52,364 nt of DNA from Planctomycetota bacterium (GTDB lineage Bacteria; Planctomycetota; JAJSAM01; JAJVHW01), in the NCBI GenBank assembly GCA_021414065.1, contig JAIOPE010000014.1:1-52364 (forward strand). The letters run 5' to 3'. Every line of letters begins with the position of its first letter. Position 1 is the stretch's first letter. Both the position numbers and the translations under genes were made by a program. This document shows positions 1 through 10,676 of the stretch, one piece after another. A model generated the notes under the pieces. That model was not told where the DNA came from. It ran no database searches and worked only from the letters and a program-made list of their open reading frames with translations.

Positions 1-3
1 ACG

Positions 4-35
4 GCGGTCCGAGATCGCGGTCCAAGATCGCGGAC
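4..35. repeat. short 13-bp tandem repeat
   Basis: A 13-base unit, GCGGTCCGAGATC, is followed by GCGGTCCAAGATC and then a third partial copy (GCGGAC). It lies in the non-coding sequence before the first gene. The rest of positions 1-101 shows no recognisable gene end or promoter. Function is unknown; it may be simple replication slippage in GC-rich sequence. Confidence 0.5.
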
Positions 36-101
36 GACGTCCCCTCCGCCCACCCCACCCACCCCCGCGGCCGTTCCGGCCAGGACACCGGCTCCATCCA
101 C

Positions 102-1054
102 TTGATCGCCCCGAACTCAACCGATCCTGACCGCACCTCGACGGCCCGTGCCGCCAGTCGCAGTTTGCGCAGTCCGGCAGCACAACGGCGCGACGTCCGC
201 ACACGCTCAGGCATCGACGCAGTCGGCGCGGGTGCCCCGCGTGTGCCGGTGATCGGCCTGACTGGAGCCGCCGGCGCGGGGAAGTCCACGGTTGCATCGA
301 TCCTGGCGAGCCTCGGGTGCGCCGTGATCGACGTCGATCGTCTGGGTCATGCCGCTCTCGATGCGCCGGAGGTCGTCGCCGAAGTCCGGCGCGTCTTCGG
401 CGACCACGTGCTCGCCGCGGGCGCGCGCGTCCGCGATGGGTTCGCGTCGCTGAGCTCCTCCGCGAACGGCGGGACCGACCACGTGGACCGGACCGCGCTC
501 GCGGCAGCGGCGTTCTCGGACCCCGTTCGCCTGAAGCACCTCGAGGCGATCGTCCACCCGTGGGTCATGCGTCGCCTGCAGATCGAGTTGGCGAAGTACC
601 ACCGAAACGCCCGCAGTGTTTCCGCGCCACGCGCGGTGGTGGTGGATTGTGCGCTTCTCTTCGAGAGCAGCCTCGATCGGTTTTGCGACACGACCGTGGT
701 CGTCACGGCACCGCGTTCCGTACGCGCGCGACGGGTGCGGCGGTCGCGCGGATGGTCGTCTGAGCAATTGCGTCGGCGCGAGGCTGCACAGTTCCCCGCC
801 GCCGAGAAGCGATTGCGCGCCGACCACGTCCTCCCGAACGGCGAGGATGTGAACGACGCGGGTGGCCGCGGATCTCCCGCTCTGCGGCGCGCCGCCGCGC
901 AACTGCTTCGCGTGGTGACGCGTGGATCCGCGCCACCGGCGCAGCCGTCGAGTACGAGAGCCGCGAAGACGCGCGTCGGTCCGGGAACTCCGGGCGCGCG
1001 CACGAACGTCCGTCCGAAGCAAGCGGGGTCGAATCCCGCAAAGAGGAAGAGCCG

Positions 1055-1058
<4 letters not shown>
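102..1058 (+). CDS. coaE: dephospho-CoA kinase (CoaE)
   Basis: CoaE phosphorylates the 3'-hydroxyl of dephospho-CoA in the last step of coenzyme A synthesis, in the cytoplasm. The P-loop GAAGAGKS sits at residues 55-62 after the strand VPVIGLT, and is followed by the family-typical DVDRLGH stretch and an IVHPWV segment. The start is uncertain. The longest frame opens with TTG at 102 and carries about 47 residues before the conserved fold, while an in-frame GTG at 243 would start right at the kinase core. The C-terminus has a basic Pro/Arg/Lys tail of about 70 residues beyond the usual family end. The stop overlaps the rho start (ATGA at 1055-1058), so the two genes are probably translationally coupled. 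Confidence 0.88.
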
Positions 1059-3337
<2,279 letters not shown>

Positions 3338-3361
3338 AGAAGCGTCGCGCCTGAGAATCGA

Positions 3362-3399
3362 GAACGCGCTCCGCGGGCGATCGCCCACGGAGCGCGTTC
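3362..3399. terminator. hairpin terminator between rho and the convergent lipoprotein gene
   Basis: A perfect 12-base inverted repeat, GAACGCGCTCCG / CGGAGCGCGTTC, encloses a GC-rich 14-base loop that is itself nearly palindromic. It lies between two converging stop codons (3337 and 3416), so it can act on both strands. There is no strong T-tract, so it may be an mRNA 3'-end stabiliser as much as an intrinsic terminator. Confidence 0.7.
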
Positions 3400-3415
3400 G
3401 GATTCCTACGCTGGG

Positions 3416-5062
3416 CTACTGCGCGGCGTCGGCCTCGTCGCGCGGATCGGCCACGATCGCCGTGGCGAGCCCCGCGTGCAGCAGGCCGTCGAGGAACTGC
3501 GGCGGGGTGCCGAGTACGACGACCACGCGCGTGCCGCGGAGCTCGATCGCCGTGATGCGGTCCGAGCCCTTCTCCGTGAAGCGGACCGGCGACGGGAGGA
3601 CGGCGACGCTCTCACCCGTCACCTTCTTGCCGACGAGCGGCGCGTACCCGTCCACGAACTCCTGGGCGTCGCGCGGTGTGTCCCAGACGGACACCCACAG
3701 AAGCGTCGCGCGGCCGGTCTTCGGATCGATCGCGGTCGAGATCCGGTCTCCGTCCCATCCCATCACAGCGGTCTTTGCAGGTTCGCGAAGAGCGACACCG
3801 CCGGACGACGGATCGAGGAGGTTCATGAACGCAGCGGGGCCGTTCGGGAACTTGAGCTGCGCCATCAGGCACGCGAGCTGAAGCTCTCCCACCGAGTCGG
3901 GATCGAGGTGCTTCCAATCCTGGGGGAGCGACGACATGTCGGGCGCGGCGACGTTGTGCGGGTAGTCGCGCGTCGCAGGGTCGATGAACTTCTCCGGATG
4001 GAGCACCTGCTCAGTGGACTCCGGGGGGTCGGTGTAGAGCGCGGCGAGCTTCGCAGCGTCTCCGCCGGTGACCTTGCCGACCCACGTCTTCGCGTTGTTG
4101 TACGGGTAGAGCCCGACGGTCGCGATCAGGAACGCCGGGCAGGACGACAGCATCTTCGCCTGGCGCTGCATCAGATCGGGCGCCATCTGCGCCTTCATCA
4201 TCGCCTGCACGTCGCCCGGGTGCTTCGCCTGGTAGAGGTCTTGGTAGTACGACGCAGACCCCTCGACGACACCGCGTCGCGCGAAGGACCGATCGGAGTC
4301 GTTCTCGGTCACCTTGTAGAAGGCGTCGAGGTCGAAGTACTGGTCCTCGACGGCGTGGACCAACTCGTGGAAGACGATGGGGTATGCCCCCCGGCCGTCA
4401 TTGCCTTCGATGTGGTAGAAGGTGTGCGTGTCGGGCTTGTAGAAGGCCGCGGCCCCGCCCGTCATGAACTCCGAGAAGATGTCGTAGATGTTCGTGCCGG
4501 GCTTGACCAGTCCCATCTCGGCGCCGACGAGCACCATCTCCTTCGCCTTGTCCTCCGGCAGGTCCTTCCGCATGTCGCGCTGCATCCACTCGCCGACCTG
4601 ATCGCGGCGAATCCTGCGGCGCATCACGGGGAACTTCCACTCGAGTCCGCGGATCTTCGCCACCTCGGCCGCCATCGCGGTGGTGGCCTCGCGCAGGTTG
4701 ACGAGCTCCGGTTGATGCTCCTCGGCAACAGGGAGGAGTTCCTTCTCGACCCACTCCTTCAGCTCGTCGCGGTGTGCCGTGACCCGGTCGCGCTCCTTCT
4801 CTAGCGCCTTGACGCGCTGGTCCGCGGCGGCTTTCGCTGCGTCGGCGTCGGCCCGCACGTCAGCGATCCGGCGGAGGGCGTCGCTTGCGGCGACCGCCTG
4901 CTGTTGCGCGCGTCGCTCGGCATCGTTGGCGTGAGCGCGCGCGGCTGCGAGATCCTCCGCCGAAGGCGCCGACGGTGACTCGGTTGAGCCGCCGCCGCAC
5001 GCGCGAATGACGAGAAACGCGCCGATCAGCGCGGGAAGCAGGACTTTGGTCGAGTCGGCCAT
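3416..5062 (-). CDS. putative lipoprotein with coiled coil and HExxH metallopeptidase-like domain
   Basis: This is a predicted exported protein of 548 residues. A short hydrophobic N-terminus (residues 7-20) ends in Ala21-Cys22, an approximate lipobox, followed by a Gly/Ser linker. Residues about 35-115 are Ala/Arg/Glu-rich heptad-like sequence, probably coiled coil. The motif HELVH is at 232-236, with a downstream glutamate at 267 (VVEGSA), the spacing expected for a gluzincin-type zinc site (two His and one Glu). The C-terminal 150 residues contain a β-rich segment ending with a run of Val (RVVVVLG). The substrate is unknown. It lies 57 bases upstream of a lytic transglycosylase on the same strand, so it may act in the periplasm. 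I do not recognise the exact family. Confidence 0.72.
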   Translation of the reverse strand: MADSTKVLLPALIGAFLVIRACGGGSTESPSAPSAEDLAAARAHANDAERRAQQQAVAASDALRRIADVRADADAAKAAADQRVKALEKERDRVTAHRDELKEWVEKELLPVAEEHQPELVNLREATTAMAAEVAKIRGLEWKFPVMRRRIRRDQVGEWMQRDMRKDLPEDKAKEMVLVGAEMGLVKPGTNIYDIFSEFMTGGAAAFYKPDTHTFYHIEGNDGRGAYPIVFHELVHAVEDQYFDLDAFYKVTENDSDRSFARRGVVEGSASYYQDLYQAKHPGDVQAMMKAQMAPDLMQRQAKMLSSCPAFLIATVGLYPYNNAKTWVGKVTGGDAAKLAALYTDPPESTEQVLHPEKFIDPATRDYPHNVAAPDMSSLPQDWKHLDPDSVGELQLACLMAQLKFPNGPAAFMNLLDPSSGGVALREPAKTAVMGWDGDRISTAIDPKTGRATLLWVSVWDTPRDAQEFVDGYAPLVGKKVTGESVAVLPSPVRFTEKGSDRITAIELRGTRVVVVLGTPPQFLDGLLHAGLATAIVADPRDEADAAQ

Positions 5063-5119
5063 GGAACCTCCGGTGAGGCGGCGATGCTGCCCGCGCGGAG
5101 CCTCGCAGCAGATGCGATT

Positions 5120-5857
5120 TCAGCGGGGCGGAGTTCCGGGCACGGCGGCGGGCGCCGACCGCGGGGGCGAAACGGTGCCCGCACGCGGCCGGAGTTCGGC
5201 CTCCCAGAACGCCTCCCACTCGCGCACGCGTCGAACGTAGGCTCGCGTCTCGCCGTAGCGCGCCGGGATCCAGGTCCCGAGTGGCGGCGACTCGGGCGGC
5301 GGTTCCTCGTCCACCCACCGCCGGACGGCGCCGGGGCCCGCGTTGTACGCGCAAAGAGCGAGGTCCTTCGCCGCGCCGTGCGTCGCGAATGCTCGGAGCT
5401 GCCGAGCCAGATAGCGGGCGCCGAGTCGCAACGACGTCGCCGGGTCCGTCAGGGTCGGCGTCGGCTCACCGCGGTTGGCCGCGAGTTCGTCTGCCGTCGC
5501 GGGCATGAGCTGCATGAGCCCCACGGCGCCCGAACGCGAGCGGACGTTCGCGAGCCCCGAACTCTCGACGGAGGCGACGGCCAGCACGAGCGCGAGCGGA
5601 GCCCCCTCGGCCGCAGACGTCAACTTGGCGACGGGAAGGAAGCGCCGCACCCGCGCGGCGACGATTTCGCGCGAGTCCACGAAACCCGCGGTTCGCGCCG
5701 AGACGGCGAGCGACACGAGCGCGATCGGCCCGCAGAAGAACGCGAGTCCCACAGCCAGGCTCGAGAGGCTGCCGCGCCCGGCCGGACTCCTGGGTACCGC
5801 CGCTCCGCTCAGCGCGGCTGGTCCGGCGGCGTCTCGGCTGCCCACCAGTCCTCCCAT
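5120..5857 (-). CDS. lytic transglycosylase (SLT domain), membrane-anchored
   Basis: Family members cleave the β-1,4 link between MurNAc and GlcNAc in peptidoglycan, leaving a 1,6-anhydro end. The Slt70/MltC-type goose-lysozyme fold is visible: VASVESSG with the catalytic Glu, GLMQLMPATA, an LRLGARYL segment and AYNAGPGAV. A hydrophobic stretch (LAVGLAFFCGPIALVSLAV) near the N-terminus should anchor or export it. The start is not firm. ATG at 5857 is used here; a GTG at 5845 preceded by GGGAGG is an equally good choice. Either way the gene begins inside the end of the HEAT-repeat gene (stop at 5809), so the two are likely cotranscribed and coupled. Confidence 0.88.
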   Translation of the reverse strand: MGGLVGSRDAAGPAALSGAAVPRSPAGRGSLSSLAVGLAFFCGPIALVSLAVSARTAGFVDSREIVAARVRRFLPVAKLTSAAEGAPLALVLAVASVESSGLANVRSRSGAVGLMQLMPATADELAANRGEPTPTLTDPATSLRLGARYLARQLRAFATHGAAKDLALCAYNAGPGAVRRWVDEEPPPESPPLGTWIPARYGETRAYVRRVREWEAFWEAELRPRAGTVSPPRSAPAAVPGTPPR

Positions 5858-8800
5858 CCGGCGGCGATCCTCGCGGCTTCCGACGGAGTCGTGAACGCCT
5901 CCATGTCGCCGAACGACCGCTGGACGATCTCGCGGAGCGCGAGGTCCGAAGCGCGACGGACGGCCCACGAGTCCGTGCGCAGCCCCTTCAAGAGCGACGG
6001 CACGGCGTCGCGTGTGGCCCGCGCGGCCTCCCAGTCGCGGAGCGCGGGATCGTCGATGCCCTGGAGAACGAGCGCGTCAACGAGCCATCCACGGGGTCCG
6101 CGATCACGCGACGTCTCCCACCAGCCGGCGTACAGGCTGGCCACGAGCTGGGCGTCGTCCGGAGCGAACGTCTCGAGCGAGATGCCCTCGAGCGCCGTGC
6201 GGACCGCACGGGTCTGGCGCCCGCCCTCGAGCATCTTCAGCAGGCGCGGGACGGCAGTTCCGTCGCGCCAGCGAGCCAACTCAACGGCCGCCGTGTCGGC
6301 GACTTCGTCGGCCGGATCGTCCACCAGACGAGCGAGGTCGCGGGCCGCGTCCTTCCCGGCGAGGAGCACTAGGCCGCCGATCGCGCGGGCGCGCGGACCC
6401 GCCGGCTGTCCACGGTCGAGCGCCAGGCGTCGCAGTTCGGCAGCGGCGCGGTCCGTTCCGAGTCCGACGAGCACGCGCGACGCGACCTCGCGGACCATCG
6501 CCGCCGGGTCGAGCGTCATCGCGATCGCAATCGCCGAGAGCGCCTCGGGCTCACCGGTCGCCCCGAGGGCTTCGATGGCCGCCACGCGAAGGCCGGGATC
6601 GTCGGCCGAGAACGCCGACATCAACGCCGGGAGCGCACGCTTGCCGCCCAGACGGCCGAGCGCCTCAACCGCCGCGCCCCGCAGGTCGCCCGGCTTGTCC
6701 GCCATCCCTTCCAAATCGCCCCGCGCCCACTCGCAGCGCAGCCTCCCGAGCGCACGGACGCCCTCGCGTCGAACGCCGAGGTCCGTGTCCTCGAGGGCCT
6801 TCTTGGCAGCAACCTCGGCGACCACGCGCGACGAGGCCTCACCGAGGCTGGCCAGGGCGGCGCGGCGCACGGGCGCCCGCTCGTCTTTCAGTCCAGCGTT
6901 GACCGACGCCTCGCTGCAGTCACGGAAGACCTGCGTCATCAAGTCGTGGGTGCGGGGCGAGACGCGCGTGAGGAGGAAGTCGAGGAGGAGCGGATGCGCG
7001 TCCGACCGATTCGCCTTCGCCAGCGCGAGCACGATGCCCTCGGAGATCGGGTGCACGGACTCGCTCCGGCCGAGACGGCCGAGGAGGCGTCGCACGCCCT
7101 CGTCGCCGAGGACGGTCGCGAGGTCGGGGATCGTCCGCAGTTCCTCGAGTGCGCGGAGGTTCCACGCTTCACCGCGGGCGTCGTCGATGGCAGTGGTGAT
7201 GAGTTCCGCGCGCGTGGCGTCGCGGTCCGCGGGACTGCGGTCGTCTGCGAACTTCGGGCCCATCAGCGCGACGAACGAAGGCAGATCGAGTGCCTGGGTC
7301 TGCGTCCGATAGCGCTGCCACGAGTACTTGGTGCGGAGGCGCGACGTCTCCGCGAGAACCTCCCTCATTCCCGGAATCGACGTCTCGGAACCAAGCGAGA
7401 TTCGCCGCTCGCGACGGCCGGAACGAACCACCGCTTCGAGCGGCGCGAGCCCTTCGACCGGTGCGCCGGCGTCGCCGGACCGGAGTATCCCGGATGCGTT
7501 CACGGCGCTCGCGAGCGATTGCGCGTCGGTCGCTCCGAGCATCACGACGAAGTCGTCCGGCGACGCGTACACGATCCCCGCCGGCGACGCTGCGAAGGTC
7601 GTCCCCTCGGCGCCGGGCGCTTTCGCGCCGCGCAACGTCACCGAGAACGAATCCCGCTGGTCCTCCGCGATCTCGAGCAGCACACGGCGCGCATGGAACG
7701 TGTTCGCGCTCTGCTGCCACCACGCGATCCACTCCTGCGCCGTCGTCGCGCTGGACCGGCCGGTGAGGCGCTGGAGTCGGCGCTGCGCCAGCGCCTGGAA
7801 CGTCTTCAGATCCGGCCAGAAGCTCCGCCCGGCGACGACGTCGATCAGTTCGGGAACGATCCGCTGGTCGAGCGGATCGTCGAGAAGCGGGACGTCGTGG
7901 AAGTAGCCGACGTCAGCGAGCACGCACGCGGCTGCGGCCTTCGAGAGCGGATCCACGCCGGAGAGTCCCCGCCCGCCGAGGAGCATTCGCACGCCCGCGT
8001 CGTCCACGGTCCGGCGGCCGGTCCGCTCGCCGCGCAGCGCCAGAGCGACGTAGGCGTAGGCGATCTGCCGATCCACGGGTGACGCGGCGGCGCGCTTGAG
8101 GAGGTCGTCCACCTCCGGAGAGTCGTCGCTCGCGAGTCCCTTCGCCGCGGCGAACGAAACTTCCGGGATCGGGTCGCGCAATGCTCCGACGAGACTCGTG
8201 CGGGCGGTCGCCGGATCGGCCTTCACGAGGAGTTCCACCGCCGCCGCTCGCGCCGCGGGGCCGCCCGCCTCGAGGACGTCACGGATCGCCGGTGCGTCCG
8301 GCACGCCGACGCGCGGCATGAGACGCGCAGCGGCTTCGGTCACGACGGCGGAGGACGGGTGCAGCAACTGCCCCAGGAGCCGGGCCTTCGCGCCGGCCGG
8401 GTCGATTCGCACGATGGCGTCGAGCAGGTCGCCCGCGTGCTGGAACAGCGTCCTGTCCTGGAGCTTCGGCAGCAGCGACTCGAGCGCGCGCACGTCGCCG
8501 ATCTTGCCGAGCGTCGAGGCCGCGCCGCAGACGACCCGCCAGTCAGCGCCCTTCGCGGTGAGGATCGCAACGAGCGGGCCGAACGAGTCCTTGGGCTGCC
8601 CCGCCAGGCGGATCGACGCCTGCTTCGCTTCGGCCGAAGGCCACTTCGCGAGTTGCAGCATCCACTCCTCGGTGTCGGAGCGCTTCGGGCGGTCCTCGGT
8701 CTTCGGTGCCTCCGGGACCGGCTCCTTCGGCTTCGCATCCTCCGGGAGATCGCCCATCCGCAGCCGGGGCCCAGACTTTCCGCCCGAACCGCCCCCCGAC

Positions 8801-8961
8801 TTCCCGCCGGAGGAGTCCCCACCGCCGTCCTTCTCCTTCGGCTTCGGCGCGGCCGGAGTACCGGGCGAGTCCGGCGGCTCGAGGGGCTTCTCCTGGGCGA
8901 GCGCGGACGGCGCCGCGATCAGGGCTGCCAGGGTGAGGACGAGAAGTCGGCGGGCGTGCAT
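5809..8961 (-). CDS. secreted HEAT-repeat protein
   Basis: A 1050-residue protein with a clear signal peptide (basic start MHARR, hydrophobic core, ALA cleavage site near residue 22). Residues 23-90 are low-complexity Gly/Ser/Lys/Pro. Two blocks of α-helical HEAT-like repeats follow, about residues 100-330 and 640-1010, seen as repeated patterns such as VRREGVRALGRL, AAVEALGRLGG and VAAIEALGATG. A less repetitive section lies between them. HEAT solenoids normally serve as protein-binding scaffolds; no catalytic motif is visible. It sits upstream of, and overlaps, a lytic transglycosylase gene, so a periplasmic or cell-wall-associated scaffold role is possible but is inference. Large secreted HEAT proteins are common in planctomycetes. 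Confidence 0.82.
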   Translation of the reverse strand: MHARRLLVLTLAALIAAPSALAQEKPLEPPDSPGTPAAPKPKEKDGGGDSSGGKSGGGSGGKSGPRLRMGDLPEDAKPKEPVPEAPKTEDRPKRSDTEEWMLQLAKWPSAEAKQASIRLAGQPKDSFGPLVAILTAKGADWRVVCGAASTLGKIGDVRALESLLPKLQDRTLFQHAGDLLDAIVRIDPAGAKARLLGQLLHPSSAVVTEAAARLMPRVGVPDAPAIRDVLEAGGPAARAAAVELLVKADPATARTSLVGALRDPIPEVSFAAAKGLASDDSPEVDDLLKRAAASPVDRQIAYAYVALALRGERTGRRTVDDAGVRMLLGGRGLSGVDPLSKAAAACVLADVGYFHDVPLLDDPLDQRIVPELIDVVAGRSFWPDLKTFQALAQRRLQRLTGRSSATTAQEWIAWWQQSANTFHARRVLLEIAEDQRDSFSVTLRGAKAPGAEGTTFAASPAGIVYASPDDFVVMLGATDAQSLASAVNASGILRSGDAGAPVEGLAPLEAVVRSGRRERRISLGSETSIPGMREVLAETSRLRTKYSWQRYRTQTQALDLPSFVALMGPKFADDRSPADRDATRAELITTAIDDARGEAWNLRALEELRTIPDLATVLGDEGVRRLLGRLGRSESVHPISEGIVLALAKANRSDAHPLLLDFLLTRVSPRTHDLMTQVFRDCSEASVNAGLKDERAPVRRAALASLGEASSRVVAEVAAKKALEDTDLGVRREGVRALGRLRCEWARGDLEGMADKPGDLRGAAVEALGRLGGKRALPALMSAFSADDPGLRVAAIEALGATGEPEALSAIAIAMTLDPAAMVREVASRVLVGLGTDRAAAELRRLALDRGQPAGPRARAIGGLVLLAGKDAARDLARLVDDPADEVADTAAVELARWRDGTAVPRLLKMLEGGRQTRAVRTALEGISLETFAPDDAQLVASLYAGWWETSRDRGPRGWLVDALVLQGIDDPALRDWEAARATRDAVPSLLKGLRTDSWAVRRASDLALREIVQRSFGDMEAFTTPSEAARIAAGWEDWWAAETPPDQPR

Positions 8962-9053
8962 CTGGGATCTCCGCGTCGCCGCACCGAGACCCGCGGGAAG
9001 CGGAATCGAGGGCGCGGATCCGAGAGCGTAGGGGAACCCGTGCGGGTCACCGA

Positions 9054-9089
9054 GCAGTCATCGGCGCAGTCGTCAGCGCAGTCATCGGC
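9054..9089. repeat. three tandem copies of a 12-bp unit
   Basis: GCAGTCATCGGC, GCAGTCGTCAGC and GCAGTCATCGGC lie in tandem in the 213-base gap between the HEAT-repeat gene and the SUMF1-domain gene. The outer two copies are identical and the middle differs at two positions. This could be a binding-site array in the HEAT gene's upstream region or plain slippage. Confidence 0.5.
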
Positions 9090-9174
9090 GAGACTGCCAC
9101 CGTCGGGGCCGCTGCGGATACCGACAGAGGTTGCGTCGGAACTCGCTCCCTCGACGGGATCGTTCCTGCGGTTG

Positions 9175-10650
9175 CTACTTCCCGAAGTGCTTCTTGTACT
9201 CGGACTCGTCCATCACACAGCGGAAGCCAACGTGCGGTGCCGCCTGGCCGGCCTCCACGACCCAGCGGAACGTCGTCCCGCAGTCGCTTTCTCGGGACGT
9301 CTTCCAGCTTCCGCCTCGCACGACGATCTGCTGCGTCGCCTGGAGCTTCGTCGGCGCGTCGCGGCGGTCCGGGAGCGTAGCGACCATCTCCGCGACGTTG
9401 CCCGCCAGACCGACCACGCCGTCGGCCGTGCGATCCGACGGCGCCGCGTCCACGGGCGCAGGGCTGTCGGCGCCCGACCCGGCGAACGCCCACCGATGGC
9501 CTGCGGCGTCAGAGCCCCAAGGGAACGCCCGCCCTTCCTTGTCGCCCCCCGCTGCCGCGCGGTCCCACTCGTCTTCCGTGGGCAGGCGCTTTCCGAGTGA
9601 CTCCGCAAAAGCCACCGCCTGGAAGTACGTCACGCCGGTGACCGGCCAGGGCCCGCGCCCCTCGGGATACGCAGGGTTCACGGCGTCGTCCACGGACCAC
9701 GCGACCGGCAGCATCGCCCGTCGCTTCGGCGCGGGTAGCCCCTTCAGAAACGCGAGGTATGCCGCGCAGGTGACCTCGTAGCGGTCGATCCACACCGTCT
9801 TCGCGGGACGCCGCTGGCGGTGATTGTCTTTCGCCGGCAGGTCCTGGACCCAGCCGGTCCAAGGTCCGACCCATCCCCGGGCACGATCGACGGCGACAAG
9901 GTTGGCTGACGCGTCAGCCGCATCGGGCAACGGAAGCGTCGCATCCGGCGGGTCCGAAGGGCCCGGCGCGGGAACGACGGGTCCGGGAGGAGTTGCGTCC
10001 GGAGGGTTCGGCGGCCCCGGGGCCGACGGTACAGGTGTGTCGGGAACCAACGGCGGCGCGGTCGGTCCAGCCCCCGGGCGCGGCGGCGCACTCGATTCGG
10101 TGGCCGGATCTCCGTGCGCCTTCTGCCACGCGACGACCTCAGCCAATCCGCGGAACCTCGCGTCCCAGCAGTCCTCGAACTTGGCAGCCGAGAACAGGTC
10201 GTGCACGGCGAGCAGGAGTGCATCGCGGACTGCGACGTCGGTGTCAGCGGGCCACGTGGCGCGATCGGCCGACAGCAGCGCGGCGACCACCACGCGCAGC
10301 GAGACGTCCGAGAGCGGCGTCCCGGGAACCGCGCCGAGCGTCTTCGCGATCGCATCGGTCGCCGGAGCCTGGCGATCGAGGCGCGCGGCGGCGATCGCCG
10401 TCCGCAGCGGGGCGACCAGGTCCGCGAGGCGGTCGTCGAACCCGGCGGCGCGCGCCGCGGCGTGGTCCTTCTGCGCGGCAAGGAATGCGCGCTCCATCGC
10501 ACGGCGGCAGCTGTCGGCCGGTGTGTCGGCGATGGCCCCGTCGGCCCGAGCGGACGACATCGGGTCGGGCGCACCCGAGGGCAGCGCCGCGAGCACGGCG
10601 GCGGCACCGGCGATCGCGAGGAACACGGGACAGACTCTCTTCGCCGTCAT
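9175..10650 (-). CDS. exported SUMF1/formylglycine-generating-enzyme-like protein
   Basis: The last 230 residues match the SUMF1/FGE fold: YEVTCAAYLAFL, PVTGVTYFQAVAFAESLGKRLPTEDEWDRAA, FPWGSD, GLAGNVAEMV, VVRGGSW and the closing GFRCV. True FGE oxidises a sulfatase cysteine to formylglycine, but many SUMF1 proteins in planctomycetes are non-enzymatic, and I cannot confirm the catalytic cysteine here. A signal sequence (MTAKRV then a hydrophobic Ala/Leu stretch) precedes an α-helical region and a Pro-rich linker at about residues 200-255. ATG at 10650 has AGGATAGG eight bases upstream; a GTG at 10659 would add three residues. No sulfatase gene is in the window. The gene is divergent from recG, with starts under 30 bases apart. 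Confidence 0.85.
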   Translation of the reverse strand: MTAKRVCPVFLAIAGAAAVLAALPSGAPDPMSSARADGAIADTPADSCRRAMERAFLAAQKDHAAARAAGFDDRLADLVAPLRTAIAAARLDRQAPATDAIAKTLGAVPGTPLSDVSLRVVVAALLSADRATWPADTDVAVRDALLLAVHDLFSAAKFEDCWDARFRGLAEVVAWQKAHGDPATESSAPPRPGAGPTAPPLVPDTPVPSAPGPPNPPDATPPGPVVPAPGPSDPPDATLPLPDAADASANLVAVDRARGWVGPWTGWVQDLPAKDNHRQRRPAKTVWIDRYEVTCAAYLAFLKGLPAPKRRAMLPVAWSVDDAVNPAYPEGRGPWPVTGVTYFQAVAFAESLGKRLPTEDEWDRAAAGGDKEGRAFPWGSDAAGHRWAFAGSGADSPAPVDAAPSDRTADGVVGLAGNVAEMVATLPDRRDAPTKLQATQQIVVRGGSWKTSRESDCGTTFRWVVEAGQAAPHVGFRCVMDESEYKKHFGK

Positions 10651-10676
10651 AGTCGTCACCTATCCTACCGGGAACC

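Noticed and set aside
3476..4804. Plus-strand 442-codon frame opposite the HExxH lipoprotein
   Set aside because: The minus-strand product has a signal sequence, coiled coil and zinc motif, while the plus-strand reading is Arg/Val/Leu-rich noise.
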